A stretch of DNA of 41,985 nucleotides, from positions 1 to 41,985 of the forward strand of contig NZ_QHLZ01000018.1 of NCBI RefSeq assembly GCF_003185915.1, in the 5' to 3' direction. Of the stretch, positions 16,155 to 24,928 are shown in pieces. Numbering within the stretch: position 1 is the first letter of the stretch; the number at the start of each line of letters is the position of its first letter. The translations under genes were made by a program, and so were the position numbers. Below the pieces are notes generated by a model. That model searched no databases. It was not told where the DNA came from and was given only the letters and a program-made list of their open reading frames with translations. The DNA is from Arthrobacter psychrochitiniphilus. Its GTDB lineage: Bacteria > Actinomycetota > Actinomycetes > Actinomycetales > Micrococcaceae.

Positions 16155-17251
16155 TGCCAGCCCCGGCGCTCCTCCTGGGACTGATCAAGAAGCGGGCCGC
16201 GCTGCGACTGATTGGAGCGATGGCCAGCGTATTGGTGCTGTGTTGTGTCATGGGACTTTGCGGGTCAATCGCTCTGGTGGCCTTCGCGTCACAGGGAACG
16301 ACGGCCGCCTGTACTGTCGCCGCAAGTGGATCGGGGGCAGCGGTATCGATCACGGTGCCCGCGCAGTCAATAGCCACGTTGAGCGACTCCCAAGTAACGG
16401 TGGCGAAGGCGTACATTGCTGTCGGACGCGCTCTGGGTATCCCAGATGACGGCATCGTTATTGCCCTGATGATGGGTCTCCAAGAATCCAACCTGCAAAT
16501 GTTGGCCAACCCATCAGTACCCGAGTCCCTGACATTCCCTCACGACGGCGTCGGAAGCGACCATGACTCCATTGGTAGCGCCCAACAGCGCCCTTCGGCA
16601 GGATGGGGAAGTGTCGGGAACCTCATGCAACCGGCCTACAACGCCGAAGCGTTCTACGGCGGCCGGCAGGGACCCAACCATGGATCTCCGCGGGGTCTGC
16701 TGGATATCCAAGGATGGCAGAAGTTGGACAAAGGCGCCGCAGCACAAGCGGTTCAAGGATCGGCTTTTCCGGAGCGGTACGCCAACTGGCAGCCCGAAGC
16801 TGCAGCCATTCTGGCCGGGCTTGGGGCAGCGACGGCACCGGCTGCGTGCAGTCCTGACAAATCGGGTGTCTCCCAACCTGTGCTGCCCTCTGACCTGAGT
16901 CAGCTCCGGCGTGAAATCCTCGTATACGCCCAGGAAGGCGTTGGTGGAGTCTACGTCTGGGGCGGCACGGCGTTCAAAGCCTGGGACTGTTCGGGCTACG
17001 TTCAGTGGGTCTACGGCAAGGCCGGCATCACGTTGCCACGCACGGAACAGTGGACGGCGGGAACGCCAACGAACAATCCGCAACCCGGGGATCTCGTGGT
17101 CCAGAATCCAGACGGGCCAAACCACTGGGGGCACGTGGGCATCTACGCCGGCAACGGGATGATGTACAGCGCTCTCAACCCCGCCGTTGGGACGCTGCTT
17201 CACCCCGTGACGTGGAATAACGGAACAATCTACTTTCGCGTTCCCAAATGA
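16154..17251 (+). CDS. Cell-wall hydrolase with transglycosylase-like and NlpC/P60 domains
   Basis: A 365-residue VirB1-like wall hydrolase that would open peptidoglycan for the conjugation channel. A membrane helix lies at about 17-45. Residues about 80-225 form a lysozyme/transglycosylase-like region with MGLQESNLQ (E111). The C-terminal NlpC/P60 domain (about 250-365) has catalytic C279 in WDCSGYV and H327 in WGHVGIYAG, which cut stem-peptide bonds. Translation is coupled to the preceding gene by TGATG. In related elements the operon continues with VirB2/VirB6-type genes; here these follow only after the inserted block, at 23.07 kb. Confidence 0.85.
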   Translation: MPAPALLLGLIKKRAALRLIGAMASVLVLCCVMGLCGSIALVAFASQGTTAACTVAASGSGAAVSITVPAQSIATLSDSQVTVAKAYIAVGRALGIPDDGIVIALMMGLQESNLQMLANPSVPESLTFPHDGVGSDHDSIGSAQQRPSAGWGSVGNLMQPAYNAEAFYGGRQGPNHGSPRGLLDIQGWQKLDKGAAAQAVQGSAFPERYANWQPEAAAILAGLGAATAPAACSPDKSGVSQPVLPSDLSQLRREILVYAQEGVGGVYVWGGTAFKAWDCSGYVQWVYGKAGITLPRTEQWTAGTPTNNPQPGDLVVQNPDGPNHWGHVGIYAGNGMMYSALNPAVGTLLHPVTWNNGTIYFRVPK

Positions 17252-17363
17252 TTCTAGTCTGAGCGGAAGATCGTATGGCTTGGCCTCACCGGGCTCTGCT
17301 TGCGGAATGTCACGATACTTGAACTAACTGCGGTAATGATGAATGTTGAGCAATTCGACCAGT

Positions 17364-18110
17364 TTATTCTCGAAGAAGTTTAGAGGAGAGAGAATGTTGA
17401 ACTTTATGTACACCACCGAGTGATCTAATGAATGAATTTCGGCAATCTGCAAGTTCAACAAACGCTTTCCGATATCGTGGATTGTCTTCGAAATTCCATT
17501 CACGAGGGACCTCTAGGTATTCTTTATTACCCTTTTGCCACATAAACTCGTCGATTTTTCTTTCGTAGGCGTTGGCGGACTTTTCGAGCTGCTCCCATGC
17601 GCTGATGACGACTGGATTCGCGAATTCTCGGGAGTCTCGGTTCCAGCTGGCTATAGAATCTTCGAGCTCTTTGACCAGCTGCATGGGGAGTTGGGTGTGT
17701 GTCACGTTCTCGGATAGGTAGATGTAGGTACTGCTTTCCAGTTCCCAGTGAGTCATGCGGTCTGACAGGAGAGGGAGATCCAAGATCCAATCCTGGCGAG
17801 AAATTGCGTCGATTTTTGCGTTCCATCGCTCAGTTAGTGTTGCTTCTTGCTTATGCCAGTGTGAAGAAAGCGTTTCCACCTTGCCTCCCCAATCTGTTTC
17901 AAGATTCTTCTTGATCGATCGGGTTCTTATGGCTATATATTTCGAAGATGCAAGTATTGCGACGGCAAATAGAAGCCATCCCACTAGGGAGTGCTTCAAC
18001 ATGAAGTCTTGAATTGGGCCGGGGGCGAAAGTAAGCGCGATTGTGATGAGCGATGCTACGGTCCCGATAATTTCTGCTGTTGAGACACTTCCAGAATGAT
18101 CCTTTGACAT
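17364..18110 (-). CDS. Two-helix membrane protein of unknown function
   Basis: A 248-residue protein with two membrane helices (about 12-30 and 41-60), then a long cytoplasmic helical part rich in charged residues and Trp (residues 65-248). I do not recognise the family. Base composition is clearly lower in GC than the transfer genes: 23 G or C of 60 in 17401-17460. I chose the ATG at 18110; a TTG at 18137 is an alternative without a ribosome site. It runs against the conjugation operon and sits inside it as inserted cargo. Possible roles include exclusion, phage defence or an effector, but none can be shown. Confidence 0.65.
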   Translation of the reverse strand: MSKDHSGSVSTAEIIGTVASLITIALTFAPGPIQDFMLKHSLVGWLLFAVAILASSKYIAIRTRSIKKNLETDWGGKVETLSSHWHKQEATLTERWNAKIDAISRQDWILDLPLLSDRMTHWELESSTYIYLSENVTHTQLPMQLVKELEDSIASWNRDSREFANPVVISAWEQLEKSANAYERKIDEFMWQKGNKEYLEVPREWNFEDNPRYRKAFVELADCRNSFIRSLGGVHKVQHSLSSKLLRE

Positions 18111-18492
18111 GAGTAAAGTATATCCCGAGAATTTCAAGGAAATACAAATATGGATGGCGTCGCAAAATAGTTGATTGGTGTTCGTCGGAGTTTGACTTGG
18201 ACCGATTGTGGCTAACCAATACTCGAAGGCCCTGCATGAGAGAGAATGGCGAATGTCTGCATGGTGCCGCTACTTCCGATTTGAGTCTTGCCTCTGCATG
18301 CCCCTCCAGTCACGTCCATCACTACCATGGCAGCAGACCATGCGTCGGCCTCGGCCTGCACTCCTTACCAGCCTGAACAGGGGAAGTAGATTGAAGCCAG
18401 CAGGTGGCCGAACGTGTCATTTGCAATCAATTTGTCGGTTTTTAGACAATGCCGCGAATTGGTAGGAAGAGGCATAGATGTTCCTATCATCG
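18111..18492. other. Non-coding interval
   Basis: I see no supported gene here. Small frames lack ribosome sites and known motifs. A weak 5-bp hairpin, TTGTC/GACAA with a T-rich loop, is near 18433-18451. The interval separates two minus-strand cargo genes and probably contains the promoter of the 17364-18110 gene. Confidence 0.4.
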
Positions 18493-19740
18493 TCAGTCAT
18501 CGACGACAGTCCACTCGCCAAGCTTAACCAATCTGTGCCGGGCACTAGAACCAGCGAGCGGAGGGTGAATGACCCCGGCAGCAGTTCCCAACTCTCCCTG
18601 AATTGTCAGACCTCCTTCGCCTGTAGTCGTCAGATCCGTCAACCGCACCGACTTCGCTTCGCAGGCTGTTCCATTTCCATATAGTCTCAAATCGCCTTGC
18701 ACGTCGGCACCCCAAAGATCGACGTCACCTTTCCTGCTTCCGTCGGCAACGGTGATCAGCAGCGTCCCATCGGCGTCGATCATGGCCTTGCCCAAGCCGA
18801 TTCGAGTCTTCCCACCGTGCGAACTCGGTGACAGCGACATCCATGCACCGCCATGAATGTGCAGCCCCCATGCCGACACGTGGCCTTCAGCGTCACCCAG
18901 GTGCACACTGGCATTTCCTATGATTTGAGTGTCGCGCATGCTCAAACGCCCGCCGTCCAAGTCCGCGCGTAGATTAAAGTCATGAAGATGTGCGCGATCT
19001 AGGATTAGGTTCGTAAATCGGTTCCCACGTGCCTGGAGGTCATCAATTCGAGCATCCGATAGGTCTAGACGCAATGCGCTCCACGATCGCTCCTCTAGGC
19101 CGTCGATCCGAGTATGATCCAGAATCTCATCTAGGATCGCGCGCTTCAATACGGCATCCAGCGGGGTCACGTCATTGTTGGTTGGGCTTGAAAGTCGCAG
19201 GTTGGCACAGAGGACGTCAACACATTGCTGACGTTGGGCGAGCCACTCATCGGCAAGCCTGGACATCGCATATGCGCCTGCCAATCGAACGGCCTCCCGG
19301 TCGTGTCCCAGCTGATTTGCTGCATCTTGGTAGCGTTGCGACAAATGCTGGCTATCTTCTCGTCGACCAGCAGCTTCTTGGACTCTCTGCTTCCTGTATG
19401 CGTAAACTATGGCAAATATTCCAGCCAAAATGCCAGCTGCAGTCGCAGTCGAGCGAACGAGATCGAAGACCCTCTCCGGCGGTAGAGATCCTAGCGACGG
19501 GTTCCAAGGAGCCAGATCGAAACCCGCTAGCCTGGAAAAGCCGACAAACAAAAGCCAGACTGTGAGAGAGGATATCGCAAATACTGCCAGCAAGCTCGGT
19601 AGGAATTTCGGCATTCGTGGGGCATGTCTCCCGTTGAGAGGAGTAAGTTCATCCTCAAATATTAGGTTCCTTCCCGTTGTTTGAATTCGCCGAAGCCGTA
19701 AACGCCTCGGCACTTTCTTGGGCTTAGATGATGTCACCAT
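18493..19740 (-). CDS. Membrane protein with a pentapeptide/beta-helix-like C-terminal domain
   Basis: A 415-residue protein. Two membrane helices lie at about 46-70 and 96-115. A conserved-looking stretch at about 117-182 (RVQEAAGRRED, QRYQDAANQLGHDREAVRLAGAY, QQCVDVLCANLR) is typical of actinobacterial two-helix proteins that carry pentapeptide repeats. After about residue 220 a repetitive part (LDLSDARIDDLQARGNRFTN, LILDRAHLHDFNL, LSMRDTQIIGNASVHLGD) suggests a right-handed beta-helix. The function of such proteins is unknown. It belongs to the cargo block that interrupts the transfer operon. No strong ribosome site precedes the ATG. Confidence 0.65.
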   Translation of the reverse strand: MVTSSKPKKVPRRLRLRRIQTTGRNLIFEDELTPLNGRHAPRMPKFLPSLLAVFAISSLTVWLLFVGFSRLAGFDLAPWNPSLGSLPPERVFDLVRSTATAAGILAGIFAIVYAYRKQRVQEAAGRREDSQHLSQRYQDAANQLGHDREAVRLAGAYAMSRLADEWLAQRQQCVDVLCANLRLSSPTNNDVTPLDAVLKRAILDEILDHTRIDGLEERSWSALRLDLSDARIDDLQARGNRFTNLILDRAHLHDFNLRADLDGGRLSMRDTQIIGNASVHLGDAEGHVSAWGLHIHGGAWMSLSPSSHGGKTRIGLGKAMIDADGTLLITVADGSRKGDVDLWGADVQGDLRLYGNGTACEAKSVRLTDLTTTGEGGLTIQGELGTAAGVIHPPLAGSSARHRLVKLGEWTVVDD

Positions 19741-20147
19741 TGCAAGCTACCAGACCCGCCCATGCTCGAAATCCCTGACTCCGCGGACTCAAGCGCGACC
19801 CACTCGTCAACATCGACCGCACTCTGTGAAAATGCGTCGCCCGCTTCCCAGAAGGACAGATCGCAGGTTTGGACGTCATGCCGGAGGCTGTGACCCTATG
19901 TAGATACCCTCCGCGGGCAATGTTGCCGGCAAATTCGTTCCGACCAACTCGCGTGCCTCCAACGCGGCCGGAACTCCTAGCCAATGCGCTGGAGTTCGTT
20001 CCGAAAGGCCAGATCCTGGAGTTCGCTTGGCTCAGGAGGACCTTGAAGTCCTAGTAGCAGGAAATACCGAACTCCTACAAGACGATGAGAGTAACAAACG
20101 AGCTCCTCGGCTCAGCCAGAGCAGTCATGTGGCAAATTCGGCGTGAT
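19741..20147. other. Non-coding stretch with a cluster of GAACTCC/GGAGTTC motifs
   Basis: No supported gene is present. GAACTCC or its complement occurs four times: 19971-19977, 19991-19997 (inverted), 20018-20024 (inverted) and 20069-20075. The first pair forms an inverted repeat. The stretch lies between the cargo membrane gene and the left end of the IS21-family element and may be regulatory or a gene remnant. Confidence 0.4.
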
Positions 20148-20177
20148 GGTACGGGCAGTCCGGGTAGGTGGTACCGC
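20148..20177 (+). repeat. Left terminal inverted repeat of the IS21-family element
   Basis: The 30 bases begin GGTACGGGCAGTCCGGG and match the reverse complement of 22753-22782 in 27 of 30 positions. The common core is AGTCCGGGTAGGTGGTAC. Confidence 0.88.
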
Positions 20178-20194
20178 TGGTTTCGGGGACCGGA

Positions 20195-20233
20195 TACTGA
20201 CCAGAAACCGGTGGTCTTGATTTCTGGTCAGTA
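20195..20233. other. Perfect 13-bp hairpin inside the IS left end
   Basis: TACTGACCAGAAA (20195-20207) pairs perfectly with TTTCTGGTCAGTA (20221-20233), loop 13 nt. It lies downstream of istB and just inside the left repeat. It could stop transcripts in either direction or be part of the transposase-binding end. Confidence 0.7.
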
Positions 20234-20286
20234 CTGGGGGTTACCGCCGGCGGGAGCCGGTCATTGCCGTTGGCAGGGTGTGGTGG

Positions 20287-21054
20287 TTATTCCCAGTGGT
20301 CGGTAGCGGCGCGGGCTTCGTCGGCGTGCAGCCGGCGCATGTCGATGATGCCGAGGTTGATCGTGCGGGCCCGGCTGGCGAGCCGGTTCACGATTGAGCC
20401 AGCGGCAACCCGCTCGGGCAGACTTTCTATCCAGTATCTTGGTCCGGATTGGCTGGCGATCATGGTCGGCAGGCGCTGGTCCCTGTTGACCAGGATCGTG
20501 AACAGGTCGTTCGCGGCTGTCTCATCGATGCCGATGCTAAGGAAATCATCGACGATCAGCAGGTCCACGTTGCTGAGTTTGTTCAGCAGGTTTTGGTGGG
20601 CAATCCTGTCGCCGCGGGAGATGGCCAGTTCAAGGGCCAGCTCGTCCATGCGGGTGTAATGGACCGATTGCTCGGCGTGGCACGCGGCGATTCCTATGGC
20701 GCAGGCGATGTAGGTTTTCCCGGCGCCGGTGGGAGAAATCAACAGCAGATTCGTGGGGTCTGCCCGCCAGTCGTGGGCTGCGTAGCGTTGCATCCGCACC
20801 GAGGAGACTCCGCGTTCTGGCAGGTACCGTATCTCTTCGATCGATGCGTGCGGGATGGGGAATCTCGCCTTGCTAATGAGCTTGTCGATCCGGGTTGAGC
20901 GCCGGACCTCCAGTGCCTCGTCAACGGCGGTCAGGAAGAGCTCTTCGGGTCTTTTGAGGTCATTGCCATCGTCTGTGAGGAGTTCCTCCAGTTGGAGGGC
21001 GACCTGGGTGATGCGCAGCGCCCGGAATTTCTCATAGTCAACACTGGTGAACAT
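20287..21054 (-). CDS. istB: IS21-family transposition helper ATPase
   Basis: A 255-residue AAA+ helper that works with IstA in target selection. Walker A is LISPTGAGKTYIAC and Walker B is DLLIVDDFLSI. The protein is close to the normal IstB length of about 250. It begins 6 nt after the istA stop, so the genes are coupled. Confidence 0.93.
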   Translation of the reverse strand: MFTSVDYEKFRALRITQVALQLEELLTDDGNDLKRPEELFLTAVDEALEVRRSTRIDKLISKARFPIPHASIEEIRYLPERGVSSVRMQRYAAHDWRADPTNLLLISPTGAGKTYIACAIGIAACHAEQSVHYTRMDELALELAISRGDRIAHQNLLNKLSNVDLLIVDDFLSIGIDETAANDLFTILVNRDQRLPTMIASQSGPRYWIESLPERVAAGSIVNRLASRARTINLGIIDMRRLHADEARAATDHWE

Positions 21055-21060
21055 TCCTTG

Positions 21061-22653
21061 TTACCAGCCTTCCTGGTAGTAATCGGCGCCGCGAACATAC
21101 ACATCAATGTGTTCATCAAGATCTGGGCTGGCGGCTGGCTTCTTCGTGTTCGGCGGTGCCGGCACTGGCGGCGGGGCTTGTTTGCTGTCGCTGTTCATCG
21201 AGGCCGTCAACCGCTTCAGTGTGGTGTAGGTCGGGTATCCGTTTTGGTTCAGGATTTGCTGGCATGTTGCTTCCAAGCGCTGCCTGTTGTTCTTGCCGAG
21301 GCCGCTGAGGATGTTTTGGCAGTCCAGGAAGGCCTGGGCCGGAATTTTCGCTCGTTCAAGGATCGCCGTGATGACCGCGACGGTCGCCGGCCCAAACGGG
21401 CGGGCGCGGTCAAGGAACCATTTCGGGGACCACAACCCGTCGATGTTTTGGTGCTGCTTGGGCACATGCTCGGCCAGGGTCGAGTATTGGCCCTTGCGAC
21501 CATGCTTGCGCGGATGTTCACAGGCCACAGACTCGCCGTCAAAGACCGTGATTTTCACGCCGGTCAGCCGGACCTTTAGAATCTGTCCGGTCAGTTTGTA
21601 GGGCACCGAGTAGTGCTGGTAATCGGCGGTGACATGGTAATTCCGCCCGGCTTTGAGCTGCTTCCATTCCACGGACTCAAAGCGATCCGCCGGCAAAGGC
21701 TGCAGCAGTTGCGCTTCTTCGGTGGTGAACTGCCCGGCCCTGGTCGACCCATCCACGCGTTTGATCTGCTCGTTGATCTCATCAACCCGCTCATCGATGG
21801 CCGTGTTCAGCTCGGCCAGGGTCATCCAAACTTCCTCGCTCAGATACCCGATGACCCGCTTGTTGACGACGTTGACCGCAGATTCCGCGGCGGCCTTGTG
21901 GCGAGGGCGATTGGGTCCAGCGGGCACGATCGCCGTGCCATAGTGGTCAGCCAGTTGCTGATACTTGGGATTGACGACCCGGGTGCTGTCACCCTTGCTA
22001 TGCCGGTTCGTTGCGGTCGCAGCGTTATCGGGCACGACGATCGGGGTGACACCGCCATAGGTCTCAAAAGCCTGAACATGGGCGCTGTTCCACGCCTCCT
22101 GCTTCATGTCGGTAAACGCCTTGCAAAAGACCATGCCCGAATACGGCAACACCGCCACGAACAGGTACGCCTTGGCCACCTCGCCGGTCACAGCGTCAAC
22201 GAGCGGCAGCGTGTCCCCGGCCCAATCCACCAACATCGTCCGCGCTGGTTCATGGTGCAACGTGGCCACGACCTCATGAACGGCCGCGTAGTCATTGAAC
22301 AACTGACAGAACTGCGTGTACCCGTACTTCTTCTTGTCCTGTCCTGCCGGCGCCTGCACATACCGGTGCCAAGCCTGCTGCAAGGTGTAATGCCGATTGA
22401 ATTTCATCGACTTCACAACGCCGGCGAAGTCCGGCTGCACGAACCCGGCAGAGACGTTCTTCCGTCCGTCAGGGAACAACTCAGCCAGCTCATCCCGGCT
22501 CAACGACGCGGCCAGTGCCGCCGTGATTCCCCGTGCCTTGACGGTCTTGCTCACCAAGGAAATCTCCCGGCGTGAACAACCCAACATCTGAACAATTTCG
22601 CTGTAGCTACGGCGTTCCAACACCAACGCCATGATCGCACTGTAATCCGCCAT
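21061..22653 (-). CDS. istA: IS21-family transposase
   Basis: A 530-residue DDE transposase. The N terminus has a helix-turn-helix (RRSYSEIVQMLGCSRREISLV). The catalytic core shows D in MLVDWAGDT, D in VVPDNAATA and E in KAAAESAVNVVNKR. I chose the ATG at 22653, which has GGAGGG 8 nt upstream; an in-frame start at 22674 is less likely. The frame is intact, so the element may still be active. Confidence 0.93.
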   Translation of the reverse strand: MADYSAIMALVLERRSYSEIVQMLGCSRREISLVSKTVKARGITAALAASLSRDELAELFPDGRKNVSAGFVQPDFAGVVKSMKFNRHYTLQQAWHRYVQAPAGQDKKKYGYTQFCQLFNDYAAVHEVVATLHHEPARTMLVDWAGDTLPLVDAVTGEVAKAYLFVAVLPYSGMVFCKAFTDMKQEAWNSAHVQAFETYGGVTPIVVPDNAATATNRHSKGDSTRVVNPKYQQLADHYGTAIVPAGPNRPRHKAAAESAVNVVNKRVIGYLSEEVWMTLAELNTAIDERVDEINEQIKRVDGSTRAGQFTTEEAQLLQPLPADRFESVEWKQLKAGRNYHVTADYQHYSVPYKLTGQILKVRLTGVKITVFDGESVACEHPRKHGRKGQYSTLAEHVPKQHQNIDGLWSPKWFLDRARPFGPATVAVITAILERAKIPAQAFLDCQNILSGLGKNNRQRLEATCQQILNQNGYPTYTTLKRLTASMNSDSKQAPPPVPAPPNTKKPAASPDLDEHIDVYVRGADYYQEGW

Positions 22654-22752
22654 CAAAGAGCCCTCCGATTCCACACGGCAGCACCGAATGCGCCGCCGGT
22701 TTCACCAGAAGACCACAACCCAGACCCCAGCGGTACCGCCTAGCCGAAACGC

Positions 22753-22782
22753 GCAGTACCACCTACCCGGACTAGCCGTACC
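22753..22782 (-). repeat. Right terminal inverted repeat of the IS21-family element
   Basis: Reverse complement of the left repeat with three mismatches. Immediately inside, a further partial copy (GGCGGTACCGCTGGGG on the minus strand) matches the repeated end structure usual for IS21 relatives. Confidence 0.88.
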
Positions 22783-23065
22783 CTAAAGCCGTATTTGCCA
22801 GTCATGGAGACGCCACGGTGGATCGCGCGAGACTTCTAGAGTTTCCGAACTACAGACTGCTCGCTGCAAACGGCAGCAGCCAGTGTCGAAACAGATACGC
22901 AGGCCATGCCTCAATGCGAAGAGCCGTACGAAAGATGGATTGCGGTCCCATTCTGAAGGCATCGAATTTTTGGAGCGACTGGTCATGTAGTTTTCCCTTC
23001 CCAGCGACATGAAGCAGGTGAACAAAACGTCCACGCATGTGGGCAACCAGCGATTGGAGTTCACT

Positions 23066-23356
23066 ATGTTGTATCTGGCCGCGGTGGATCCCGGGATCAC
23101 CCCGAACACCAACTTCCCATTCCTCGAGTCCCTCAAAGAAATCGGCGGCGGTATTCTCGTCGGCGCGTTCATCGTGATTGCCATTGTGGCGATCATCGGC
23201 GCCGCCATGCTGTTGGCTGGCAAGCTCAGCCAATCCTCGCGTCTGGCATCCGGCGGTGGCATGATCTTACTCTGGACGGGGCCCGTCGCGGCTATCCTGG
23301 GTGGCATCAATGGCTACATCCTGTGGTCCCAGAACGCGTTCAACCTCGGTTTCTAG
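23066..23356 (+). CDS. Small two-helix membrane protein, VirB2/pilin-like position
   Basis: A 96-residue protein with two membrane helices (about 28-52 and 62-87) joined by a short basic loop (GKLSQSSRLAS). Size, topology and place before a VirB6-like gene fit a VirB2/TrbC-type subunit of Gram-positive conjugation systems. Sequence similarity is not decisive. I chose the ATG at 23066, with GGAG 6 nt upstream; a longer frame to 23009 has no good site. It is the first transfer gene after the inserted block, so a promoter must lie in or after the insertion. Confidence 0.65.
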   Translation: MLYLAAVDPGITPNTNFPFLESLKEIGGGILVGAFIVIAIVAIIGAAMLLAGKLSQSSRLASGGGMILLWTGPVAAILGGINGYILWSQNAFNLGF

Positions 23357-23365
23357 GCGTGGACC

Positions 23366-24928
23366 ATGCTACCGATGGTCAAATGCAGCATGGGCGGCTG
23401 GTGGCCGCCCGGCTGTGGCATCGTGTCCCAAGCGAACGACAACTTCGCCTCGTCGGTTACCTCCTACATCGCCGGCATCCTCGAGAGCATGGCGTCGTGG
23501 ATGTGGTCGTTTATTTCTGGTGCATTCGGTGTGTCAGACATTGACGCATCAGAATGGGGCATTGTCAGCGGCCTGACGAATTGGTGGGTTGTCGTCATGA
23601 TGACGCCTTTGGTTGTGGTCATGATCGTCCAGCTCATCGCAGGCTTGGTCAGTCAACAGCCGCGTCGTATCGGCCGCGCCCTTCTTGGCGGCGCGCTGGC
23701 TGTCCCGTTGGTCTACTTGGCGACGAACCTCATGGCAAAGCTCTCCAGCTTCACAGATTCGGCGTCCACAGCCTTGCTCGCATCGCTCGGTAAAGATCCG
23801 TATGTGGTGTTCATGAGATTGTTCGGCTTCCAGCGAGCCGAAGCTGGTTCTGGACGTGAGTGGGATGTCGTGTCCCTTAGCGCCGGGACGAACGGAGACC
23901 TATCCGGGGCAGTGGTCGTGACGGCCATCGCCGTTCTTGTTGTGTGGGTTCTGGCATTCATTCTCATGTGCTCAATGATCTTTCGGTCATTTGCACTGAT
24001 TGTTTTGGCTGCTGTTGCTCCGGTGGCTCTCATGCTCCTGCCCTGGGAGAAGACGAAGTCCTGGAGCAGGATGTGGTGCGAGACGGTCATTGCGCTGTTG
24101 ATTGCGAAACCACTCGCTGCGACTGTCCTTGCGGTGGCAGTGAAATTGTTTGCGGATTCGACGTCGTTCAGCGGACTTGCGTCTGGCGCCGTGGGAATGG
24201 TGTTGGCCTGCGGGGCGCCATTGATGGCCCTCAAGCTCGTTAGCTTTGCCGGCGGTGAGATTGCCGGCGCTGCCCAGATGGCAGGTGGCGGCCATGTTGC
24301 CAGTCGGGCCGGAAGCTTCACGAGCCGGCAGCTTGGTCGTCAGTTTGGCGGCAAACTGCACATGCCAGGTGTAGGTAGCAAGGGGCCGACGCCGGTGGCG
24401 TCCAAGCATTCTGCAACACCCTTGCACCCCGCCGCCATGCATGCAGGGGCGAGTAAGGCCTGGATCGGCAACCCCTCACAGACAGCGGGCCCAACAGCCT
24501 CGAGACCTAAAACCCATGGTTCGGCCCATGCAGGAGCACCGGAGCATAATTCCGGAGCGTCAACGGCTTGGCCCATGCCGCCAGGTCCATCGGCCAAACG
24601 GGGACAAGCCAGTGCCCCGTCGAGTGGACACGAACCACCTGCTACCTCTGGCCGATCTGCCTCGACACCACCGACGGCGTCCACTGGGCCAACTACGTCT
24701 CGTTACCCCGGAAGGAGCACTGGCTCCCCAAATGGCACACCAATGCCACAAAAAGCAGGGTCGTCCCGGCCGGCTCCGCCGAAGGTGGCCCCTCCGGACC
24801 CGGCGCCAAAGGCTGGCCCAACGAGTCCTGTGCCTCGCCCGGCACCGACTGCACCGCACTACCCGGTGGACCCTTCCAAGCGTCTACCGAATAAGCCTCC
24901 CACGCATGGAGATGGACATCATGACTGA
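23366..24928 (+). CDS. VirB6/TrbL-like polytopic conjugation protein
   Basis: A 520-residue protein with several membrane helices in the first 300 residues (for example WWVVVMMTPLVVVMIVQLIA, VVVTAIAVLVVWVLAFILM, FALIVLAAVAPVALMLLPW and an Ala/Val-rich pair near 240-290). A long Pro/Ser/Thr/Gly/Ala-rich tail (about 330-520) follows. This layout is typical of VirB6/TrbL proteins that form the inner membrane channel. The last 8 nt overlap the next gene. The start at 23366 has GGCGTGGA upstream; ATG codons at 23378 and 23390 are alternatives. Confidence 0.8.
   Translation: MLPMVKCSMGGWWPPGCGIVSQANDNFASSVTSYIAGILESMASWMWSFISGAFGVSDIDASEWGIVSGLTNWWVVVMMTPLVVVMIVQLIAGLVSQQPRRIGRALLGGALAVPLVYLATNLMAKLSSFTDSASTALLASLGKDPYVVFMRLFGFQRAEAGSGREWDVVSLSAGTNGDLSGAVVVTAIAVLVVWVLAFILMCSMIFRSFALIVLAAVAPVALMLLPWEKTKSWSRMWCETVIALLIAKPLAATVLAVAVKLFADSTSFSGLASGAVGMVLACGAPLMALKLVSFAGGEIAGAAQMAGGGHVASRAGSFTSRQLGRQFGGKLHMPGVGSKGPTPVASKHSATPLHPAAMHAGASKAWIGNPSQTAGPTASRPKTHGSAHAGAPEHNSGASTAWPMPPGPSAKRGQASAPSSGHEPPATSGRSASTPPTASTGPTTSRYPGRSTGSPNGTPMPQKAGSSRPAPPKVAPPDPAPKAGPTSPVPRPAPTAPHYPVDPSKRLPNKPPTHGDGHHD

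Larger units (their letters stand above)
20148..22782 (-). mobile_element. Complete IS21-family insertion sequence
   Basis: A 2.6-kb element with istA and istB in the usual order, bounded by inverted repeats of about 30 bp. Both frames are intact. Outside the repeats I see no matching target duplication (left flank GTGAT, right flank CTAAA). Loss, mutation or a boundary misjudged by a few bases could explain that. It lies in the cargo block between the wall-hydrolase gene and the rest of the transfer operon, and could disturb expression of the downstream genes. Confidence 0.9.

Noticed and set aside
21613..22575. 320-residue plus-strand frame
   Set aside because: It is antisense to istA, which has full catalytic motifs.
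22783..23065. 64-residue plus-strand frame at 22818 as a truncated gene next to the IS
   Set aside because: It does not continue across the IS from the left flank and has no recognisable sequence.
24441..24920. Long in-frame extension of the SCO6880-like gene
   Set aside because: It lies wholly inside the VirB6-like tail in another frame, is Arg/Pro-rich, and a good ribosome site fits the ATG at 24921.
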